Shown here in pieces: positions 26,460 through 36,069 of a stretch of 64,000 nucleotides of DNA. A model generated the notes under the pieces. The model made no database searches and was not told the DNA's origin. It saw only the letters and a program-made list of their open reading frames with translations. A program made the translations under genes and the position numbers. Numbering within the stretch: position 1 is the stretch's first letter; each line of letters begins with the position of its first letter. Source of the stretch: Spirochaetales bacterium (GTDB lineage Bacteria; Spirochaetota; Spirochaetia; DSM-2461); the NCBI GenBank assembly GCA_022360655.1, contig JAKSCK010000050.1, positions 105,685-169,684 on the forward strand, in the 5' to 3' direction.

Positions 26460-27239
26460 TCATCCCCATCCAGCATCCAATCGTACAGGAACTCCCTGAG
26501 CGGCTAAATCTTCTTTTATACGTCCAACTGTATAGTCACCATAGTGCACCATACTGGCCACAAGAGCGGCATCCGCCTTCCCCTCAGTGAGGGCATCCGC
26601 CAGGTGAGAAGGTTGACCTGCCCCACCAGAGGCCACAACCGGAATGCCAACGGCTTCACTCACCATTCGAGTGGCCACCAGTTCATAACCATCCCGAGTG
26701 CCATCGGCATCAATGGAATTGAGCACAATTTCTCCAGCTCCACGCGCCTGGGCCTCTTGTGCCCATTCCACCATGTCCTTCCCAACAGGTGTGCGCCCGC
26801 CATCCACCACAATGCCATATCCTGAGGGCATAGACGGATCGGCTGCTGCATCCATTCCCAACACAATGCATTGAGAACCATAGAGCCGTGCTCCATCGGT
26901 GATGATGGAAGGGTCACGAACAGCGGCGGAATTCACACTCACTTTCTCCGCCCCTGCCATTATAACAGCCCGCATGTCCTGGGCGCTTCGAATTCCACCG
27001 CCAACACAGAAGGGAATAAAAATTCGTTCAGCCACCCGACGCACCACATCAATCATGATGCTTCGGCGTTCTGAGGATGCTGTGATATCGTAGAACACCA
27101 GCTCATCCACACCCTGCCGATAGTAATCGGCAGCCATTTCAACAGGATCGCCAATATCCACATTGCCTTGGAATTTCACACCCTTGGTGGTTTTTCCATC
27201 TCGCACATCGAGACAAACCACAATGCGTTTTTGAAACAT
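26460..27239 (-). CDS. hisF: Imidazole glycerol phosphate synthase, cyclase subunit
   Basis: A 259-residue (beta/alpha)8 barrel. The N-terminal catalytic Asp is in RIVVCLDV and the second Asp in [11 protein letters not shown]; phosphate-binding loops include [26 protein letters not shown] and [13 protein letters not shown]. With HisH it converts PRFAR to imidazole glycerol phosphate and AICAR. Start at ATG 27239, 2 nt after the hisH stop, with AAGGCGGA before it. No other histidine genes are in the window, so it could be a split his locus or serve another amidation pathway. Confidence 0.95.
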   Translation of the reverse strand: MFQKRIVVCLDVRDGKTTKGVKFQGNVDIGDPVEMAADYYRQGVDELVFYDITASSERRSIMIDVVRRVAERIFIPFCVGGGIRSAQDMRAVIMAGAEKVSVNSAAVRDPSIITDGARLYGSQCIVLGMDAAADPSMPSGYGIVVDGGRTPVGKDMVEWAQEAQARGAGEIVLNSIDADGTRDGYELVATRMVSEAVGIPVVASGGAGQPSHLADALTEGKADAALVASMVHYGDYTVGRIKEDLAAQGVPVRLDAGWG

Positions 27240-27241
27240 GT

Positions 27242-27859
27242 TCAATCCGCCTTATCAATGAAGTTTTTCAAGAGCTTCAATCCAATGGGGCCACTTTTTT
27301 CCGGGTGAAACTGTGCCGCCCAAACATTATCTTTGGCCAAAGCGGCTACAAATGGCACACCATATTCACAGCGTCCGGTCATATGGGGATGAATGGAGCC
27401 AGCGTCAATTTCTGGAATATGGTAGGAATGCACAAAGTAAAATGATGCATGAGGAGGAAGGGAGGAAAACATGCCCTGCCCTTCATGGGAAACGGTGTTC
27501 CATCCAATCTGGGGCACTTTGAACCCCTCCCGAGGTGCAAAACGCTTGACTTTCCCGGGAAGTATACCCAACAGAGGGGTATCTCGTTCCTCTGAGTGCT
27601 CCAGTAGAATCTGACAACCTAAACATATCCCCATTAAAGGACGTCCTGTTTTGGCAAATTCTTGTAAAGCACTTCCAAGTCCAGTTTGGTTCAGCACACC
27701 CATCGCCTGACGTGCTTCGCCCACTCCAGGAAAGAGCACACGTTCGCTTTGGCGGACCACATCGGGATCTTTGGTCACCTGAAAATCGGCACCAAGATAA
27801 CGCAAGGCCGATTCAACACTGGTGAGATTCCCCGCTTCATAATCCACAACAGTGATCAT
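27242..27859 (-). CDS. hisH: Imidazole glycerol phosphate synthase, glutaminase subunit
   Basis: A 205-residue class I amidotransferase. It starts [19 protein letters not shown], has the oxyanion strand [13 protein letters not shown], nucleophile Cys in [20 protein letters not shown], and the catalytic His/Glu in [10 protein letters not shown]. It feeds ammonia to HisF. GAGGAGG lies 4 nt upstream, and the ATG overlaps the stop of the upstream lipoprotein gene by 4 nt. Confidence 0.96.
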   Translation of the reverse strand: MITVVDYEAGNLTSVESALRYLGADFQVTKDPDVVRQSERVLFPGVGEARQAMGVLNQTGLGSALQEFAKTGRPLMGICLGCQILLEHSEERDTPLLGILPGKVKRFAPREGFKVPQIGWNTVSHEGQGMFSSLPPHASFYFVHSYHIPEIDAGSIHPHMTGRCEYGVPFVAALAKDNVWAAQFHPEKSGPIGLKLLKNFIDKAD

Positions 27860-28740
27860 TCCACCTCCTCAAGGGAGAGCAATGAGGAAATCATATCCAA
27901 TGAAAGTCCTGGCATCAAAACTCGCACCGATAATTCGTCACTCTCTACCGTTAAACGCGAAAACAATTCCCGTTCCATCTCAAATGGAGATGTGGCTAAA
28001 CGCGCCGCTAAACCAAGACGCATGGCCAGAGCCAAACCCCGGGTGTATTTTTCTTCCTCTGCTCGTAAAAGCACAGAAACATCATAGAGTTCTTGATTGG
28101 ACTGTTTGAGACGAATAAATAAATCTCGTACCGGCATCAAGAGTGACGCATCAAGAGGGGGAGGGAGTCGGGAACCTAGAGCCGTAAGATCCCGAATCCA
28201 AAGAATGAGATCGGCATCTTGCGCCTCTTGCTTCAAAACCTCTTCGAGGGGAGAAAACACAAGCATCTCCCGACGAAGAACCATTTCGGCCAATCGGCCT
28301 TGGGAAAAATACAGCTCTTTTGAGGAAGGAGCGGCCAGTTCAAAGCCCTCCGGTCCCTGCCAGCGATAGGAACCCTCCGATTCCCAGCCATCCCCAAGAG
28401 CACTGCCAATAAAACTTCTGGGCCAACGCCCTTCTGCCACGGCATGAAGAGAGGGCATGCCCCCCTCTGAAACTTGAGAATATTCAAACCCAAGAGCCAC
28501 ACGAGAAGTTCGACGTTGCGCGGAGGCCACAAAGCGCTCATCAAGCCCCAAAAGAGGGGTGAGATGCTCAATTAAAGCATCATTTTCCGCAACAGACAGC
28601 TCAAGAAGCACATCCGCGTCTTGAGGAAGCAACCCCAACAAGTCCCGGTCTTGGAGCACAGGTGTGGTTTGACAAGAGGTGAGGATTGCGGCCATAAGAA
28701 CCGCAAACACCCAGCCTCGCCCCCATTGAGCCATGCTCAC
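27856..28740 (-). CDS. Lipoprotein of unknown function in ileS-hisHF operon
   Basis: A 294-residue predicted lipoprotein with a hydrophobic segment and lipobox ILTSC (Cys about 23). The mature part has LLGLLPQDADVLLELSVAEND and shows low-complexity alpha/beta character reminiscent of DUF3352-like proteins, but I cannot assign a family. It starts with GTG at 28740, overlapping the ileS stop (GTGA), or with the ATG at 28734. Sandwiched between ileS and hisH with 4-nt overlaps on both sides, it must be co-translated with them, but nothing in it suggests a role in either pathway. Confidence 0.7.
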   Translation of the reverse strand: MSMAQWGRGWVFAVLMAAILTSCQTTPVLQDRDLLGLLPQDADVLLELSVAENDALIEHLTPLLGLDERFVASAQRRTSRVALGFEYSQVSEGGMPSLHAVAEGRWPRSFIGSALGDGWESEGSYRWQGPEGFELAAPSSKELYFSQGRLAEMVLRREMLVFSPLEEVLKQEAQDADLILWIRDLTALGSRLPPPLDASLLMPVRDLFIRLKQSNQELYDVSVLLRAEEEKYTRGLALAMRLGLAARLATSPFEMERELFSRLTVESDELSVRVLMPGLSLDMISSLLSLEEVE

Positions 28741-31700
28741 GAAGCACTTTTCTCCACTTTCAACATCACCGTGAAGTCTCCCACAGCAACAGAATCACCA
28801 TCCGATACGGAGTTCCACTCCAAAGAATCCGCCAGAACCTCACCTTTGAGATAATCTTCAAAGGATTGCACAGCATCCTGGACTTCTGGAGTGGATTCAA
28901 GAGTGAGTGCGATTCGATCGGTGACATCAAAACCGCCTTCCTTTCGAAGATTCTGAATACCGCGGACCAAGTCACGTACCAGTCCTTCTGCAAGAAGCTC
29001 TGGGGTAATCTGTGGATCAAGGGCCACGGTGAGAGAACCTTCATTGAGCACCTTCAATCCAGCCTTTTCACTCCGTCGAACTTCCACTGCGTCAGCGGTC
29101 AATTCCAAGACTGAGGACTGCTGGCCATCAAATTCAATGGAAAGAACGGCCCCATCCATCAGACTCTGGATTTCTGCCGGGGTGAGAAGAGCAATCCGGG
29201 ATGCGGCAGCCTTCATATCCTTTCCAAGCTGGCGGCCAAGAACCTTGAAGTTTGCCTTGGCAGAATACTCCACCAATTCCTCTTCATTCTCCCGGAACTG
29301 AACATCCTTGACATTCAGCTCTTCTGCGAGAAGCTCTGCCATCTCAAAGAGCACAGCTTTCTCATTCTTATCACGCGTCACAATGTGCAGACATTTGAGC
29401 GGCTGACGGATTTTCAGTTCATGGGCATTGCGTAGAGATCGTCCCAGACTCACCGTGCGTCGGGTCACCTCCATCTTCAGCTCCAACTCCTCATCCCGGG
29501 GGAAGGAGGAAGCCTGAGGCCAATCACAAAGATGCACGGATTCAGGGTCCGAGTCATTGCGAAGATTGCGGTAAATCTCCTCGGAGATGAAGGGGACAAA
29601 GGGTGCCGCCACTTTGGCTAAGGTGAGCAATGCCACACGCAATGTCGCATAGGCCTCACGCTTATCCTGATCCCCACTGCCATCTTGAGCACTCTTCCAG
29701 AATCGCCGTCGAGACCGGCGGATGTACCAGTTATTCAGCGCATCAATGAATCCCAAGATGGGCTCAATGGCTTTCTGAATGTCATAGGCCTCAAGAAGAG
29801 CTTCCACATTTTCAACCAGTTTACCGGTTTCTGAGAGCACCCATTTATCCAGAGGATTAGCAGGGTTTTCTGGGGCGGTTTCTGGGCTGTAGCCATCAAT
29901 GTTGGCATAGGTCACATAGAAGCTGTATGCATTCCAGAGAGGAAGCAAAACACCTTTGAGAACATCTCGAACACCATCATCGGAATACCGCAGACTCTCT
30001 GCTTTAACAACAGCAGAATTCATCAGGAAGAGGCGCAGGGCATCGGCTCCAAACTGGTCAATCACCACGCCTGGATCAGTGTAGTTACGCAGACTTTTGG
30101 ACATTTTTTTGCCATCTTCTGCCAACACCAAACCATTCACCACCACATGGCGGAATGCCGGCGTTCCAAAGAGTGCAGCGCCTAAAATGGTGAGGGTGTA
30201 AAACCATCCTCGGGTTTGATCCAATCCTTCTGCAATGAAATCAGCCGGGAAATGGGCTTCAAACCACTCTTTGTTCTCAAAGGGATAGTGCACCTGGGCA
30301 TAGGGCATGGAACCGGATTCAAACCAGCAGTCCAACACCTCTGGAACCCGCTTCATGGTGCCGCCACAGGAACAAGACCACTCAAGGCCATCCACGTGGT
30401 GTTTATGCAAATCGCCACCGGCGGCTCGATGAGCTTCAGCTGCTTCTGAACCAATCTTGCTATACAATTCATCCCGGCTTCCGAGACATTCACTCTTTTC
30501 ACATGAATCACATTCCCAAACAGGAATGGGGTTTCCCCAGTAGCGGTTTCGGCTGATGGCCCAATCCCGGGCATTTTCCAGCCATTTTCCAAAACGACCC
30601 TTTTTCAGATGATCAGGAACCCAGTGGATGGAGTTATTGGCTTCCAGCATGGTGTTCTTGATTTTCTGGATGTCCACAAACCAAGATCCCACCGCTTTGT
30701 AAATCAGGGGACTATCACAGCGCCAGCAATGGGGATAGGAGTGAAGAATCTGATCCCGCTTGACCAAATCTCCTGACTCTTTCAAGCGGTTGATGATGTC
30801 TTTATCACAGTCTTTTACAAAGCGTCCCTGATAATCAGAAACCTCTTTGGTGTACCGTCCTTCATCATCCACAGGGCACACCACAGGAACACCTGAGCCC
30901 TTCATCACAGTATAGTCGTCTTCACCAAAACCAGGAGCGGTATGAACAATACCAGTACCATCTTCTGTGGAAACATGGTCGCCTGCAAAGACTTTAAAGG
31001 CTCCTTGTTGGGCCAATTCTCCAAAATAAGGGAAGAGCGGTTGATAAGATTGACCAGCAAAATCCGACCCCTTGGCCTTGCTGATCAAGGTGTATTCTTC
31101 TTCCGAGCGGAAATAATCCCCTAACCGGGCTTCGGCCAAGATATAACGCGTGCCATCAGAGGAATCTTCCACCGTCACATAGTCAATATCCGAACCAACA
31201 GAAAGACCCAGATTGCTCACCAAGGTCCAAGGAGTGGTGGTCCAAGCCAAGAAGTAGGTGTTGTCTTCCCCCACCTTGGCAAAACGAACCGTCACAGCAG
31301 GATCATGAACATCCTTGTATCCACCAAGATTGAGCTCATGGTTCGAAAGAGGGGTGGAACATCGGGGACAAGTGGGGAGAATGTAGTGGCCCTTGTAAAC
31401 CAGGCCTTTATCCCAAAGAGATTTCACAACCCACCAAATGGACTCCATGTAGTTGGAATCCATGGTTTTGTAATCATGATCAAAGTCCACCCATCGTCCA
31501 CTTCGAGTCATGATTTTTCGCCACTCTCCGGTGTAGCGCAACACAATGGAACGGCAGGCTTCATTGAATTCTGCCACACCAAATTTCTCAATTTCGGTTT
31601 TGCCAGAAATACCCAGTTCCTTTTCCATTTCGTATTCTACAGGCAGGCCATGGCAGTCCCAGCCAAAGCGGCGTTCCACCTTCATGCCTTTCATGGTACG

Positions 31701-31925
31701 AAAGCGAGGAATGATGTCCTTGATGGTGCCGGGTACAAAATGTCCAAAATGGGGCAATCCCGTCGCAAAGGGAGGACCGTCGTAGAAAACATACTCCGGA
31801 GCATCTGCGCGGTTTTCAACAGATTTCGCAAAAATAGCATTCTCTTCCCAGAATTTGAGGACATCCTCCTCCATCTTCGGGAAATTCACTTTCGGATCTA
31901 CAGGCTTGTACACATCATTCTCCAT
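28737..31925 (-). CDS. ileS: Isoleucyl-tRNA synthetase, long (archaeal/eukaryal-like) type
   Basis: A 1062-residue class I synthetase. The HIGH-type motif is in GLPHFGHFVPGTIKD (about 58-72), KMSKS in KKMSKSLRNYTDPG (about 605). The editing domain lies between (LAWTTTPWTLVSNLGLSVG; DGTGIVHTAPGFGEDDY). The C-terminal anticodon-binding domain (about 680-830) is followed by a long tail of the type seen in eukaryal and archaeal IleRS, a form known to be less sensitive to mupirocin. First gene of a four-gene operon with lipoprotein, hisH and hisF. Confidence 0.97.
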   Translation of the reverse strand: MENDVYKPVDPKVNFPKMEEDVLKFWEENAIFAKSVENRADAPEYVFYDGPPFATGLPHFGHFVPGTIKDIIPRFRTMKGMKVERRFGWDCHGLPVEYEMEKELGISGKTEIEKFGVAEFNEACRSIVLRYTGEWRKIMTRSGRWVDFDHDYKTMDSNYMESIWWVVKSLWDKGLVYKGHYILPTCPRCSTPLSNHELNLGGYKDVHDPAVTVRFAKVGEDNTYFLAWTTTPWTLVSNLGLSVGSDIDYVTVEDSSDGTRYILAEARLGDYFRSEEEYTLISKAKGSDFAGQSYQPLFPYFGELAQQGAFKVFAGDHVSTEDGTGIVHTAPGFGEDDYTVMKGSGVPVVCPVDDEGRYTKEVSDYQGRFVKDCDKDIINRLKESGDLVKRDQILHSYPHCWRCDSPLIYKAVGSWFVDIQKIKNTMLEANNSIHWVPDHLKKGRFGKWLENARDWAISRNRYWGNPIPVWECDSCEKSECLGSRDELYSKIGSEAAEAHRAAGGDLHKHHVDGLEWSCSCGGTMKRVPEVLDCWFESGSMPYAQVHYPFENKEWFEAHFPADFIAEGLDQTRGWFYTLTILGAALFGTPAFRHVVVNGLVLAEDGKKMSKSLRNYTDPGVVIDQFGADALRLFLMNSAVVKAESLRYSDDGVRDVLKGVLLPLWNAYSFYVTYANIDGYSPETAPENPANPLDKWVLSETGKLVENVEALLEAYDIQKAIEPILGFIDALNNWYIRRSRRRFWKSAQDGSGDQDKREAYATLRVALLTLAKVAAPFVPFISEEIYRNLRNDSDPESVHLCDWPQASSFPRDEELELKMEVTRRTVSLGRSLRNAHELKIRQPLKCLHIVTRDKNEKAVLFEMAELLAEELNVKDVQFRENEEELVEYSAKANFKVLGRQLGKDMKAAASRIALLTPAEIQSLMDGAVLSIEFDGQQSSVLELTADAVEVRRSEKAGLKVLNEGSLTVALDPQITPELLAEGLVRDLVRGIQNLRKEGGFDVTDRIALTLESTPEVQDAVQSFEDYLKGEVLADSLEWNSVSDGDSVAVGDFTVMLKVEKSAS

Positions 31926-32111
31926 GGAAGGTAGGCGGCTTCATCAGCCCCCACAGGGACTTGGAACCGGTGGTCAAAGATACCGCGGAGGCCGGGAGGG
32001 AAGCAAGAGAGGGGGGGGAGAGAGTGCTCTAGTCTTATAAATCTTCCAGAGAAGAGAACGCTTCATTCCCACTCTCAACACTCCCGCTGAGAGGAACTGA
32101 TTCAAAATCGA

Positions 32112-32930
32112 TTAAAACTCTAATCGCTTTCCTATTTCGGGTTTGCGCTCTGTTCCAAGCAAACTGTTTTCAAACCAAGTTTCAATGGCATAAAGACGCT
32201 TATAAAACCCCGAATAGGGGTCCATCATTTTAAAAACAAGATTGCGGTTGGTGAGCTTGACCGCGCAGTAGCCATACACAAGAAACCCTTTCTCTGTGGG
32301 ATAGGTGAGAAGATTGATACGTAAATCTTCTCCATCCACGATTTTGAAGAGCATGCGAAGGGGGGTGGCATTCTTCACAAAGAATCCTAAGCTTTCCCCG
32401 TCATACACATATTGAGCCTCATAGATTCCACTTCCCAGGTTCACTTCCTTCATGTGCATGAAAATGGATTCAAAGTTGGGGATTTCATCCACAAAGGGAT
32501 TGGGTAGAGCCTTGCGTTTGTTGGGTGCTTCCACCTGATACACATCATCAAACAAGGGCACATAGGCCTCACGGCGGGCCGAATAATACAAGACATCACT
32601 GATGGAGCTGATATTCCGGGAAATGTTGTACACATCCAAATCAATATCACTCACCCCTTCAGGATAGGGAATCAGATACAAGCCCTCTACCAGCACATCC
32701 GGATCCAATTGATCATGCTGACGCGAAATCACCTGAGATGAAAAATGATGAGGAAGAAGCATCACGCCAGATTCGGCCTGATCATAGCGAAAGACTTCCC
32801 CTTCTTCCAATAGTTGCTCTGCAACACCTTGAGGCAGGGAGTCTGTGAGAGACTCCCAATCAAGGGGAGCCGCAGAAAGCGATACGGTCAAGGCGATGGC
32901 CAAAACAATGGCAATGAACATTCGATGCAT
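32112..32930 (-). CDS. Exported protein of unknown function (possible DUF6675-like)
   Basis: A protein of about 272 residues with a signal peptide (MHRMFIAIVLAIALTVSLSAAP). The mature region has RYDQAESGVMLLPHH, SDIDLDVYNISRNISSISDVLYYS-type sequence and a conserved-looking C-terminus (GYCAVKLTNRNLVFKMMDPYSGFYKRLYAIETWF). It recalls spirochaete-specific exported proteins such as DUF6675, but I am not sure. Possible starts are 32951, 32930 and 32921; GGGGA is best placed for 32921, while 32930 gives a more basic N-terminus. Divergent from the APS reductase gene. Confidence 0.7.
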   Translation of the reverse strand: MHRMFIAIVLAIALTVSLSAAPLDWESLTDSLPQGVAEQLLEEGEVFRYDQAESGVMLLPHHFSSQVISRQHDQLDPDVLVEGLYLIPYPEGVSDIDLDVYNISRNISSISDVLYYSARREAYVPLFDDVYQVEAPNKRKALPNPFVDEIPNFESIFMHMKEVNLGSGIYEAQYVYDGESLGFFVKNATPLRMLFKIVDGEDLRINLLTYPTEKGFLVYGYCAVKLTNRNLVFKMMDPYSGFYKRLYAIETWFENSLLGTERKPEIGKRLEF

Positions 32931-33024
32931 TCCCCATCTATAGCATGCCATCCCATGGGATTCAAACCTTCCCTCAAGAAATATCCTCTTCACCCCCACC
33001 CTCTCAGCGGTTATCGTGGGGAGC

Positions 33025-34026
33025 ATGAGCATTGTGATGGTGAAAAAGGTCCTGAAAGACGGCTCCGCCTGCAACAAGTGCATGCAGGCGGAAGAACTTT
33101 TACGCAAGCGTGGTTTATGGGAGAAGATTGACCACATCATATTGGCCCAGGAAGGAGATGAGGAATCGGAAGGCATGCGTCTTTCCAAGAAACATGGCAT
33201 AGAAGTGGCCCCGTTTTTTCTGGTTCAAACCCCCCAACAAACGCGTGTGTATACCCGGGTTTTAGAGTTCATCAAAAAAGAACTGAGTTCCTCCCCTGAA
33301 AAACAATCTCATCAATTCCAACCACAAGAGGCCCAGAACCGCTACTCCCAACTCTCTCCCTCAGAAATTCTTGCTGAAGCCCAGAAGGCTTTTGGCTCAA
33401 AATTGGCCCTATCATTCAGCGGAGCTGAAGATGTGGTGCTCATTGATATGGCCGTCAAAAATAATCTTCCCTTTTCCGTCTTCTCCCTCGACACAGGCCG
33501 ACTCCATGGCGAAACCTATGAGTTTATCGATAAAGTTCGCCAGCATTATGGGATTTCTATTGAAATCTTCAGCCCCAACCATAAACACCTCTCTCAATTT
33601 GTTACCCAAAAAGGCCTAATGAGCTTCTATGAGGATGGCCATCAAGAATGTTGCCAGATTCGAAAAGTGGAACCTCTTCAGCGAGCCTTAGCTCAAAAAG
33701 AGGCCTGGGTCACCGGATTACGTCGTGATCAAAGCCCATCAACCCGGAACCATCTTCTTTACCTAGAAGAAGATCATGCCCATCCAGGAGTCTCTCAACC
33801 CTTCCTTTGGAAATTCAATCCTCTCTTGGATTGGAGTGCTCAACGGGTTTGGGATTACATTCGCTTTGAGAAGGTGCCCTACAATGCATTGCATGATCAG
33901 GGTTATCAATCCATTGGGTGTCAGCCCTGCACCCGCCCCTCTCGTCCGGGGGAACATGAACGGGAAGCGCGGTGGTGGTGGGAAAAATCAGGCCAACGAG
34001 AATGTGGCCTTCATATTCAAAAATAG
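33025..34026 (+). CDS. cysH: APS reductase with N-terminal thioredoxin/glutaredoxin-like domain
   Basis: A 333-residue fusion. Residues about 1-85 form a thioredoxin-fold domain with a CNKC redox motif (Cys16/Cys19) and the cis-Pro segment EVAPFFLV. Residues about 115-333 form a PAPS/APS reductase: LALSFSGAEDVVLIDMA (PP-loop-like), SLDTGRLHGETYEF, the Cys pair in ECCQIRKVEPL, the CxxC in GCQPCTRP and the catalytic Cys in ECGLH. The two Cys pairs bind a 4Fe-4S cluster and mark APS-reducing enzymes. The fused domain probably regenerates the catalytic thiol, as in plant APR, where the redox domain is C-terminal. No other sulfate-assimilation genes are nearby. The start could also be 33016 (GTG) or 33037. 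Confidence 0.88.
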   Translation: MSIVMVKKVLKDGSACNKCMQAEELLRKRGLWEKIDHIILAQEGDEESEGMRLSKKHGIEVAPFFLVQTPQQTRVYTRVLEFIKKELSSSPEKQSHQFQPQEAQNRYSQLSPSEILAEAQKAFGSKLALSFSGAEDVVLIDMAVKNNLPFSVFSLDTGRLHGETYEFIDKVRQHYGISIEIFSPNHKHLSQFVTQKGLMSFYEDGHQECCQIRKVEPLQRALAQKEAWVTGLRRDQSPSTRNHLLYLEEDHAHPGVSQPFLWKFNPLLDWSAQRVWDYIRFEKVPYNALHDQGYQSIGCQPCTRPSRPGEHEREARWWWEKSGQRECGLHIQK

Positions 34027-34039
34027 TGTTTTCAGTCGA

Positions 34040-34058
34040 CCCCGGGCCAAGCCCGGGG
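34040..34058. terminator. GC hairpin between convergent cysH and aminopeptidase genes
   Basis: Eight-base arms CCCCGGGC/GCCCGGGG with a 3-nt loop, 13 nt after the cysH stop and 13 nt from the convergent gene's stop. No T-run on either strand. Confidence 0.55.
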
Positions 34059-34071
34059 ATGAGAAGAAGAC

Positions 34072-35853
34072 CTACAAAGCTGCTGTGGCTGCTTTAAGCC
34101 AGTCCACTTCTTCTGCTTCCAACAAGGGAGCTAATCGCCGAAAAACCTCTTGGTGGTACGCATCCACCCATTGGCGTTCCTCCTCTTGAAGAAGAGACAC
34201 ATCAATCAACTTGCGGTCATAAGGGGCCAAGGTGAGAGTCTCAAAGGCCATGAAGGATCCGAACTCATTCTTGATATCCTCACGGCAGGCCAAAAGATTT
34301 TCGATTCGAATCCCATGTTGGCCTTCCCGATACACCCCTGGTTCATTGGACACCACCATCCCAACATCCAAAGCCGTATCCACAGGTGCTGGAGAGATTC
34401 GGACTGGACCTTCATGCACACTGAGGCGGTACCCCACACCATGACCTGTACCATGTCCAAAATTCACACCTTGCTCCCAGAGAGGGGTTCGGGCAATGGC
34501 ATCCAACTGATAACCACGCGTCCCTTGAGGAAAACGTGCTCGGGAAAGGGCTATATGCCCACGAAGTGTCAGAGTGTAATCGCGGATTCCTTGGGCACTC
34601 ACAGATCCTAGGGCCAAGGTGCGGGTGACATCTGTGGTCCCCTCTTCCCATTGTCCTCCTGAATCAAAGAGAAAAATCCCATCCGTGAGTGAAAGTGTGG
34701 TTTCTTCCTGAGCTTCATAGTGACAGATGGCTCCATGACGCCCAAAAGCTGGAATGGTGGAAAAACTCTCACAAAGAAAACCAGGGATACTAGCTCTTTG
34801 CTTGTGGAGCATATCGGCAGCTTGAATTTCTGTGAGATGTTTCCCTGTTCCATGAGCATGCTCAAGTTCCCGCATGAAGCGAACAAGGGCCACTCCATCT
34901 TTTTCCATGGCCCGACGGAGTCGGTTGATTTCCACCGGATTCTTCCGACATTTCATGGCCATAACAGGATCCGCTCCCTGAAGAATCGTCACAGAATCAG
35001 ACAATGCATCTTCAATCGCTTGGGGAGTGAGGGATGAATCCATGAACACGCGGTGTTGTGAATCCAGTTGAGACAGGGCAGGATAAAAATCTTCATAGGC
35101 TTGAAGCGTCACTCCATCCTCTTGCAGAGCCTCTTTTAGGGGGAGAGGAACTCGTGAAAGATCCGTATACCAGGTAAAGGACTCTGGCTCGCAGAGTGCA
35201 TAGCCCAAAACAACCGGATTGTAGGGGACATCTCCACCTCGAACATTGAGCAGCCAGCAAACCGAATCCAAAGCCACACCAATCCATGTATTGGCTCGTT
35301 CTGCCTTGAGGGCATCACGGAGACGTTGGATTCTCTGCAACCGAGATTCTCCCGCTTCATCTTCATCCAACTCAAGAATTTCAGACCTAGGAGGAGATGG
35401 ACGGTCAGACCATGTCTCGGAGACTAAATCCACATTGGTTTGCACGGCAATTTGGGCACGCTCCAGAATCCCCTTCCATTGCTCCGCAGTCCCTTGGGGT
35501 AAAGTCCGCCCATCAACAGCCACAATGGCACCAGGTTTCAAAGTCTCCGCAAGCCAAGAGGCAATGCTCGGAACCCCTGGTTCTCCATCTTTAAAGAGTT
35601 GAACCATGGAAGAATCTAGCTCCTGAGGTGCTTGAATCCAATATCGAAAGTCGGTCCACAAACCTGCTGTATTCTGTGTGACTACAACGGTCCCAGCGCT
35701 CCCTGTGAATCCACTGGCCCATTCTCGGGTTTGCCACATAGCGGGGGGATATTCACTGTTATGTGGGTCGGAACCGGTTAAAACATAGGCATCAAGCCCT
35801 TTCTCGCTCATAGCCCTTCGCAGGGCTTCAATGGTGCGGGTGGCATCCGTCAT
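34072..35853 (-). CDS. Xaa-Pro aminopeptidase, M24B family
   Basis: A 593-residue three-domain aminopeptidase P of the XPNPEP1 type: two creatinase-like N-terminal domains (about 5-300; QTREWASGFTGSAGTVVVT and LWTDFRYWIQA) and a C-terminal pita-bread domain with metal ligands in FLFDSGGQWEEGTTDVTRT, FGHGTGHGVGY, VVSNEPGVYREG and HGIRIENLL. It removes N-terminal residues before proline in the cytoplasm. Start at ATG 35853, where GGAGG lies 7 nt upstream; the codon at 35868 has no ribosome binding site. Confidence 0.95.
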   Translation of the reverse strand: MTDATRTIEALRRAMSEKGLDAYVLTGSDPHNSEYPPAMWQTREWASGFTGSAGTVVVTQNTAGLWTDFRYWIQAPQELDSSMVQLFKDGEPGVPSIASWLAETLKPGAIVAVDGRTLPQGTAEQWKGILERAQIAVQTNVDLVSETWSDRPSPPRSEILELDEDEAGESRLQRIQRLRDALKAERANTWIGVALDSVCWLLNVRGGDVPYNPVVLGYALCEPESFTWYTDLSRVPLPLKEALQEDGVTLQAYEDFYPALSQLDSQHRVFMDSSLTPQAIEDALSDSVTILQGADPVMAMKCRKNPVEINRLRRAMEKDGVALVRFMRELEHAHGTGKHLTEIQAADMLHKQRASIPGFLCESFSTIPAFGRHGAICHYEAQEETTLSLTDGIFLFDSGGQWEEGTTDVTRTLALGSVSAQGIRDYTLTLRGHIALSRARFPQGTRGYQLDAIARTPLWEQGVNFGHGTGHGVGYRLSVHEGPVRISPAPVDTALDVGMVVSNEPGVYREGQHGIRIENLLACREDIKNEFGSFMAFETLTLAPYDRKLIDVSLLQEEERQWVDAYHQEVFRRLAPLLEAEEVDWLKAATAAL

Positions 35854-35951
35854 GATGAACCTCCGCATTCACATTATCCTGGCAGAGCTTCAGGGACAAG
35901 GACTCCAAGACCTGAATGAATTTTGACAAGTTCAAAGAAAAGGCGTTAAGC

Positions 35952-36069
35952 CCATGCCTGGCATGGCCGAACATAGGGGTGAGAGCAATTCCAACATCCA
36001 CCACCCCCTCCCGGTGGAGGGTTTTGCCCCCTCGTCCAAGACCGTCCCTCCCCGGGCGGTCTTTTTTTT
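35952..36069 (+). ncRNA. Candidate structured small RNA ending in a terminator
   Basis: Three stem-loops in a row on the plus strand: CCATGC/GCATGG with a 3-nt loop (35952-35966), CCCTCC-CGGT-GGAGGG (36006-36021), and a rho-independent terminator. A TTGACA (35923-35928) lies upstream but the -10 region is poor. There is no open frame, so the terminator has no coding gene to serve. It is not a recognised 6S, SRP or tmRNA. Confidence 0.4.
36038..36069 (+). terminator. Rho-independent terminator upstream of the mevalonate operon
   Basis: Stem AAGACCG(T)CCC / GGGCGGTCTT with a 5-nt loop, followed by eight Ts. It ends a plus-strand transcript that starts in the gene-free stretch. Confidence 0.75.

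Noticed and set aside
31926..32111. Possible T-box or SRP-like RNA upstream of ileS, suggested by ACCGCGG and GGGAGGGAAGC stretches
   Set aside because: The conserved T-box core and the SRP tetraloop with its pairing partners are missing, and the elements are on the wrong strand for ileS. I see only a purine-rich leader here.
33025..33200. Long N-terminal extension of the exported hypothetical protein into the APS reductase gene
   Set aside because: The extension has no signal-like or conserved content, while the signal peptide starts at about 32930. The overlap is a frame shadow.
35923..35951. Promoter for the candidate small RNA
   Set aside because: TTGACA is perfect, but no acceptable -10 box lies at the right distance, so I did not list it as a promoter.
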